Shown here: positions 7,098 to 9,563 of the stretch, piece by piece
Layout: every line of letters starts with the position of its first letter
Numbering within the stretch: position 1 is the first letter of the stretch
Source of the DNA: an uncultured Bacillota bacterium
Lineage (GTDB): Bacteria; Bacillota_I; Bacilli_A; RFN20; CAG-631
DNA length: 9,563 nt
NCBI GenBank assembly: GCA_905197115.1
Contig: CAJJXN010000056.1
Location: forward strand, 1 to 9,563
Direction: 5' to 3'
Notes under the pieces: model-generated
Databases searched by the model: none
What the model was told of the DNA's origin: nothing
Seen by the model: the letters and a program-made list of their open reading frames with translations, nothing else
Made by a program: the position numbers and the translations under genes

Positions 7098-7844
7098 ATG
7101 AATGGAATTTTATATTTTAGTGGTACAGGAAATAGTTTATACATTGCTAAAAAAATACAAGAAAAATTAAAAGGACAAATTCTTTATATACCAAATTATC
7201 AAAAAACAGGAGAAGAATTTGACAAAATCATTATAGTAACACCAATTTATTCTTTTGGAATGCCTAAACATGTCTATGAATTATTACCAAGATTAGATAA
7301 AAATAAGGAATTAATTGTGATTCAAAATTATGGTGGAATGATTGCTGGAGCGGATTATTTAATGCTTCAATATTGTTTGAAAAATAAATTAAATATAAAA
7401 AGTATTTTTACATTAAAAATGCCTGAAAACTTCACTTTGACCTTTACTGTTCCACAATTTTATTTGAAAAGTGTCTTAAAAAAAGTAGATAAAAGATTAG
7501 AAAAAATAATAAATGATATTCAATTAAAAAATTATCAATTGCCAAAAAGGAAAAAAACACGTGAAAAGACATATTTCAAAAATATGTCCAATTGGCATAA
7601 AATTGGAGAAGAATTTAAAGTCAATAATCAATGTATTCAATGTCAAAAATGTGTTCAAATATGTCCAGTAAAAAATATAGCATTCGAAAATGATAAAATT
7701 GTATTTTCAAATAAATGTGTTGCTTGTTTAGGATGTTATCATCGCTGTCCTAAAAAAGCAATTCAATATAAAAATCACAAAAAGAAAGATCGTTATATCA
7801 ATCCCAATATTCATGAAAATGAAATTGGAAAAGACATAAAATAA
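7098..7844 (+). CDS. EFR1-family flavodoxin-ferredoxin fusion
   Basis: This encodes a 248-residue soluble electron carrier. The N-terminal flavodoxin-like domain (about 1-140) has the FMN phosphate-binding loop FSGTGNS at residues 7-13, and TPIYSFGMP and NYGG at the expected later positions. Two [4Fe-4S] motifs follow: Cys179, 182, 185 with Cys189-Pro, and Cys207, 210, 213 with Cys217-Pro. All eight ligands are present. Such proteins are taken to shuttle electrons between flavin and low-potential iron-sulphur centres in anaerobes; partners are mostly unproven. A TGAGGG Shine-Dalgarno sequence at 7086-7091 supports the start. A perfect TATAAT at 7070-7075 sits upstream but lacks a good -35 box. 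The next gene, also a redox protein, starts 16 bases downstream, so the two are probably co-expressed. Confidence 0.9.
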   Translation: MNGILYFSGTGNSLYIAKKIQEKLKGQILYIPNYQKTGEEFDKIIIVTPIYSFGMPKHVYELLPRLDKNKELIVIQNYGGMIAGADYLMLQYCLKNKLNIKSIFTLKMPENFTLTFTVPQFYLKSVLKKVDKRLEKIINDIQLKNYQLPKRKKTREKTYFKNMSNWHKIGEEFKVNNQCIQCQKCVQICPVKNIAFENDKIVFSNKCVACLGCYHRCPKKAIQYKNHKKKDRYINPNIHENEIGKDIK

Positions 7845-7860
7845 AAATGGAGGAAAAATT

Positions 7861-8715
7861 ATGGATAAAAGTTTAATGCGAGATTTAACCTATGGAATGT
7901 TTGTTTTAACAACAAAATACAATGAAAAAAATGTTGGCTGTTTTGTCAATACAGTTGTACAAATTACAAGTGAAGAAGTTACGATTGCTGTTTCTGTGAA
8001 TAAGAATAATTATACGAACCAAGCAATCAAAGAGTCCAAAAAGTTTGCTGTTTCGATTCTTTCAGAAAAAACAAGACCTGAAGTAATCGGAAAATTTGGT
8101 TTTTTCACATCAAAAGATGTAAATAAATTTGAAGGCTTTAATTTTTCTATGATTCAAGGATTGCCAGTCATTTTAGAAAATGTGTGTGGATATTTTATTT
8201 GTGATTTAATACAAGTAGTAGAAATGAATACACATGACATTTTTATTGCTAAAGTAATAGATTGTAAAAAAGAGAGTGTTTATACACCAATGACTTATGC
8301 TTATTATCATCAAGTGATTAAAGGAAAAGCGCCCAAAACAGCACCCACTTATATTGAAGAAAAGACTGAAGTAAAATCAAACTATAAAAGATATCAATGC
8401 GATGTTTGTGGTCATATTTATGATGAAGAAAAAGAAAAGGTATATCCGATGATACTTTACAATGAAGCTAATCTTTTGTATGAGATGGAAATTTACAGAG
8501 AGGCGCTGGAATTATGCAATAAGGGTATCGATTATTGCACAAGGAGCAATAAATATATGGTATTGCCATATCTTTTGCTCTGCAAGTCCGGAATTTTAAA
8601 ATGGATGGAGCAGCCGGAAGAAGCCATGGATGTACAGCAGTGTGCAGAGCATCTTTTTCAGGTGTTTGAAAATCATAATGCAAAGCCCGGAGAACCAATC
8701 TTGATTGCTTTGTGA
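7861..8715 (+). CDS. Chimeric frame: flavin reductase with truncated rubredoxin, joined to an unrelated regulator tail
   Basis: Residues 1-155 form a flavin reductase-like FMN-binding domain (DLTYGMFVLTT at the start, VNKNNYT near 47-52). A linker follows, then the start of a rubredoxin at about 178 with Cys180 and Cys183 in CDVCGHIYDEE. A functional rubredoxin needs a second CPxC some 25-30 residues later. It is absent: after about Pro196 (codon at 8446-8448) the sequence changes to a TPR-like helical repeat unrelated to electron transfer. Proteins of this type in anaerobes reduce flavins and pass electrons through the rubredoxin, often toward oxygen or peroxide detoxification. TGGAGG at 7848-7853 supports the start. 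The frame is open to 8715, but I read it as two gene pieces joined by chance. The true 3' end of the rubredoxin is not in this window. Confidence 0.8.
   Translation: MDKSLMRDLTYGMFVLTTKYNEKNVGCFVNTVVQITSEEVTIAVSVNKNNYTNQAIKESKKFAVSILSEKTRPEVIGKFGFFTSKDVNKFEGFNFSMIQGLPVILENVCGYFICDLIQVVEMNTHDIFIAKVIDCKKESVYTPMTYAYYHQVIKGKAPKTAPTYIEEKTEVKSNYKRYQCDVCGHIYDEEKEKVYPMILYNEANLLYEMEIYREALELCNKGIDYCTRSNKYMVLPYLLLCKSGILKWMEQPEEAMDVQQCAEHLFQVFENHNAKPGEPILIAL
8437..8450. other. Probable junction of two unrelated sequences
   Basis: Protein homology, codon use and base composition all change within this interval. To the left, the rubredoxin stops midway. To the right, a regulator begins midway. G+C by spot count goes from 18/60 (8341-8400) to 29/60 (8581-8640). 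No insertion-sequence end, tRNA or repeat marks the join. Confidence 0.75.
8449..8715 (+). pseudogene. C-terminal fragment of a TPR-containing regulator
   Basis: The last 88 codons resemble the TPR half of helix-turn-helix regulators common in Lachnospiraceae. Paired helices such as YNEANLLYEMEIYREALELC and KYMVLPYLLLCKSGILKW show the alternating small/large pattern of tetratricopeptide repeats. The N-terminal DNA-binding domain and earlier repeats are missing to the left of the junction. The internal ATG at 8449 is not preceded by a Shine-Dalgarno sequence and is probably not a real start. In its genome of origin the whole gene would lie just upstream of ddl. Family assignment is by pattern only. 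Confidence 0.6.
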
Positions 8716-8722
8716 GATTCTC

Positions 8723-8750
8723 TTGTCATTCTAAGAAAAAAAGGTATAAT
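8723..8750 (+). promoter_or_regulatory. Promoter of ddl
   Basis: TTGTCA (8723-8728, five of six -35 bases) lies 16 bases before a perfect TATAAT (8745-8750). Transcription would start near 8757, about 60 bases before the ddl ATG. It overlaps the first copy of the duplicated element at 8747-8759, so binding there would affect initiation. Confidence 0.65.
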
Positions 8751-8785
8751 ATACATATTGAAAAAAGAGATGTAATATACATATT
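8747..8785. repeat. Duplicated operator-like element in the ddl leader
   Basis: TAATATACATATT occurs at 8747-8759 and again at 8773-8785, a spacing of 26 bases. Each copy has inverted arms AATAT/ATATT around a two-base centre, as a dimeric regulator site would. The first copy overlaps the -10 box and the likely start of transcription; the second lies in the untranslated leader. Confidence 0.4.
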
Positions 8786-8815
8786 TGAATCTGAAAGAAA
8801 GAAGGGCATTAGAGA

Positions 8816-9563
8816 ATGAATATCGTAGTTTTGGCAGGCGGTTTGAGCACAGAGCGTGATGTGTCTTTTAAAACAGGAGATATGGTAACAAAGGCATTGC
8901 GGAAGAATGGGCATCAGGTTATTCTTCTGGATGTGTTTATGGGATATGGAGAAGAAGAACAGGATATTACTGGAATTTTTGAACATTCAGAAGAAGCAAG
9001 TGTAAAAGTAACGGATATACCGGAGACGGCTCCGGATCTTGATAAGGTAAGAAAGAGTAGAAAAGACCAGTCTGCCTGCTTCTTTGGACCGAATGTAATC
9101 GCAATGTGCCGTATGGCAGATATTGTATTTATGGCATTACATGGAGAAAACGGAGAGAATGGTAAGATTCAGGCAGCCTTTGATTTGTTTGGAATCCGTT
9201 ATACCGGAAGCGGCTATTTAAGCAGTGCGATTGCCATGAATAAAAATATGGCAAAGCAGTTTTTTGAAGCCAATGGAATCCCTTGTCCGAAGGGCATTTA
9301 TATGAAGAAAAAGGACAGAAAAGACAGCCTGGCTGAAATCGGAATTACGTTGCCTTGCGTGGTAAAGCCATGTTGCGGTGGTTCCAGTATTGGGGTTTCC
9401 ATTGTAAAAGAAGAAAGCAATTTTACAAAAGCATTGGATGATGCATTTTTCTGGGAAGATGAAATCTTAATTGAAGAGTATGTAGAGGGAAGAGAATTTT
9501 CAGTAGGTGTCATCAAAGGAAGAGCATTGCCGGTTATCGAGATTGCACCAAAAGAAGGATTTT
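8816..9563 (+). CDS. ddl: D-alanine-D-alanine ligase, 3' end beyond the window
   Basis: The frame is open from ATG 8816 to the right edge: 249 codons of a protein usually near 350-400 residues. The enzyme joins two D-alanines with ATP in the cytoplasm to make the dipeptide end of the peptidoglycan stem. Visible motifs are the N-terminal LAGGLSTERDVSF (residues 6-18), FMALHGENGENGKIQ (105-119), the GIRYTGS segment (126-132), AMNKNMAK (140-147), VVKPCCGGSSIGVSIV in the ATP-grasp region (182-197), and EEYVEGREFSVGV (220-232). The metal-binding C-terminal part is outside the window, so D-Ala versus D-lactate preference cannot be judged. AGAAGGG at 8800-8806 lies nine bases before the ATG. The gene has its own promoter at 8723-8750. 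Its composition matches the regulator fragment and not the genes left of 8440. Confidence 0.92.
   Translation, partial: MNIVVLAGGLSTERDVSFKTGDMVTKALRKNGHQVILLDVFMGYGEEEQDITGIFEHSEEASVKVTDIPETAPDLDKVRKSRKDQSACFFGPNVIAMCRMADIVFMALHGENGENGKIQAAFDLFGIRYTGSGYLSSAIAMNKNMAKQFFEANGIPCPKGIYMKKKDRKDSLAEIGITLPCVVKPCCGGSSIGVSIVKEESNFTKALDDAFFWEDEILIEEYVEGREFSVGVIKGRALPVIEIAPKEGF

Noticed and set aside
922..7844. Alternative genetic code (TGA as tryptophan), considered because of the very low G+C
   Set aside because: Tryptophan is consistently TGG, frames end cleanly with family-typical lengths, and reading through the protease TGA meets a TAA two codons later.
7861..8715. A genuine new flavin reductase-rubredoxin-TPR fusion protein
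   Set aside because: The rubredoxin is incomplete, the TPR part is incomplete, and composition changes at the same point, so a join of two gene pieces explains it better.
8726..8986. Reverse-strand 86-codon frame over the ddl start
   Set aside because: It overlaps the well-supported ddl coding sequence and promoter, and its product looks like antisense of that gene.

Overview
The window is made of two parts with different composition, and they meet at about position 8,440-8,450. The first 8.4 kb is very AT-rich (a spot count of bases 7501-7560 gives 10 G+C in 60). Its genes use the standard genetic code: tryptophan is TGG and TGA is a stop. Its products suggest a low-GC anaerobic Bacillota: a Gram-positive-type lipoprotein, a V8-like secreted protease, an EFR1-type ferredoxin and a flavin reductase-rubredoxin. 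A gut Bacilli/Erysipelotrichia-like host is a reasonable inference, not a demonstration. The last 1.1 kb is clearly richer in G+C (29/60 at 8581-8640, 26/60 at 9361-9420). It carries a TPR-type regulator tail and a D-Ala-D-Ala ligase that look like Lachnospiraceae/Clostridia genes.

Layout. Bases 1-921 hold no gene I recognise: an A/T repeat, a small GC-rich hairpin island, a plausible promoter, a 24-residue hydrophobic peptide with a very strong ribosome binding site, and a perfect 16-bp palindrome. Bases 922-3025 are a two-gene export unit, a short lipoprotein followed by a secreted trypsin-like serine protease with a complete His-Asp-Ser triad and an unrecognised C-terminal domain. It is closed by a clear intrinsic terminator. 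A good extended -10 promoter at 3252-3281 then starts a tightly packed run on the same strand. The run encodes two membrane proteins of unknown function, a MATE-type transporter, and a polysaccharide-deacetylase-fold protein whose start lies inside the transporter gene. Next come two redox genes 16 bases apart: an EFR1-family flavodoxin/2x[4Fe-4S] protein and a flavin reductase with a C-terminal rubredoxin.

The rubredoxin is cut after its first CxxC motif. The reading frame then runs by chance into the last 88 codons of an unrelated TPR-rich regulator, where composition also changes. The simplest reading is that two genomes have been joined here, most likely by assembly and less likely by real recombination. 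Gene-neighbourhood conclusions should not be carried across this point. Downstream of it, a ddl gene with its own promoter and a duplicated operator-like element runs off the right edge.

Nothing here resembles a known defence system, CRISPR array, tRNA or rRNA. The less described material is the pair of membrane proteins with exported domains, the protease/lipoprotein unit, and the small peptide near the left end.
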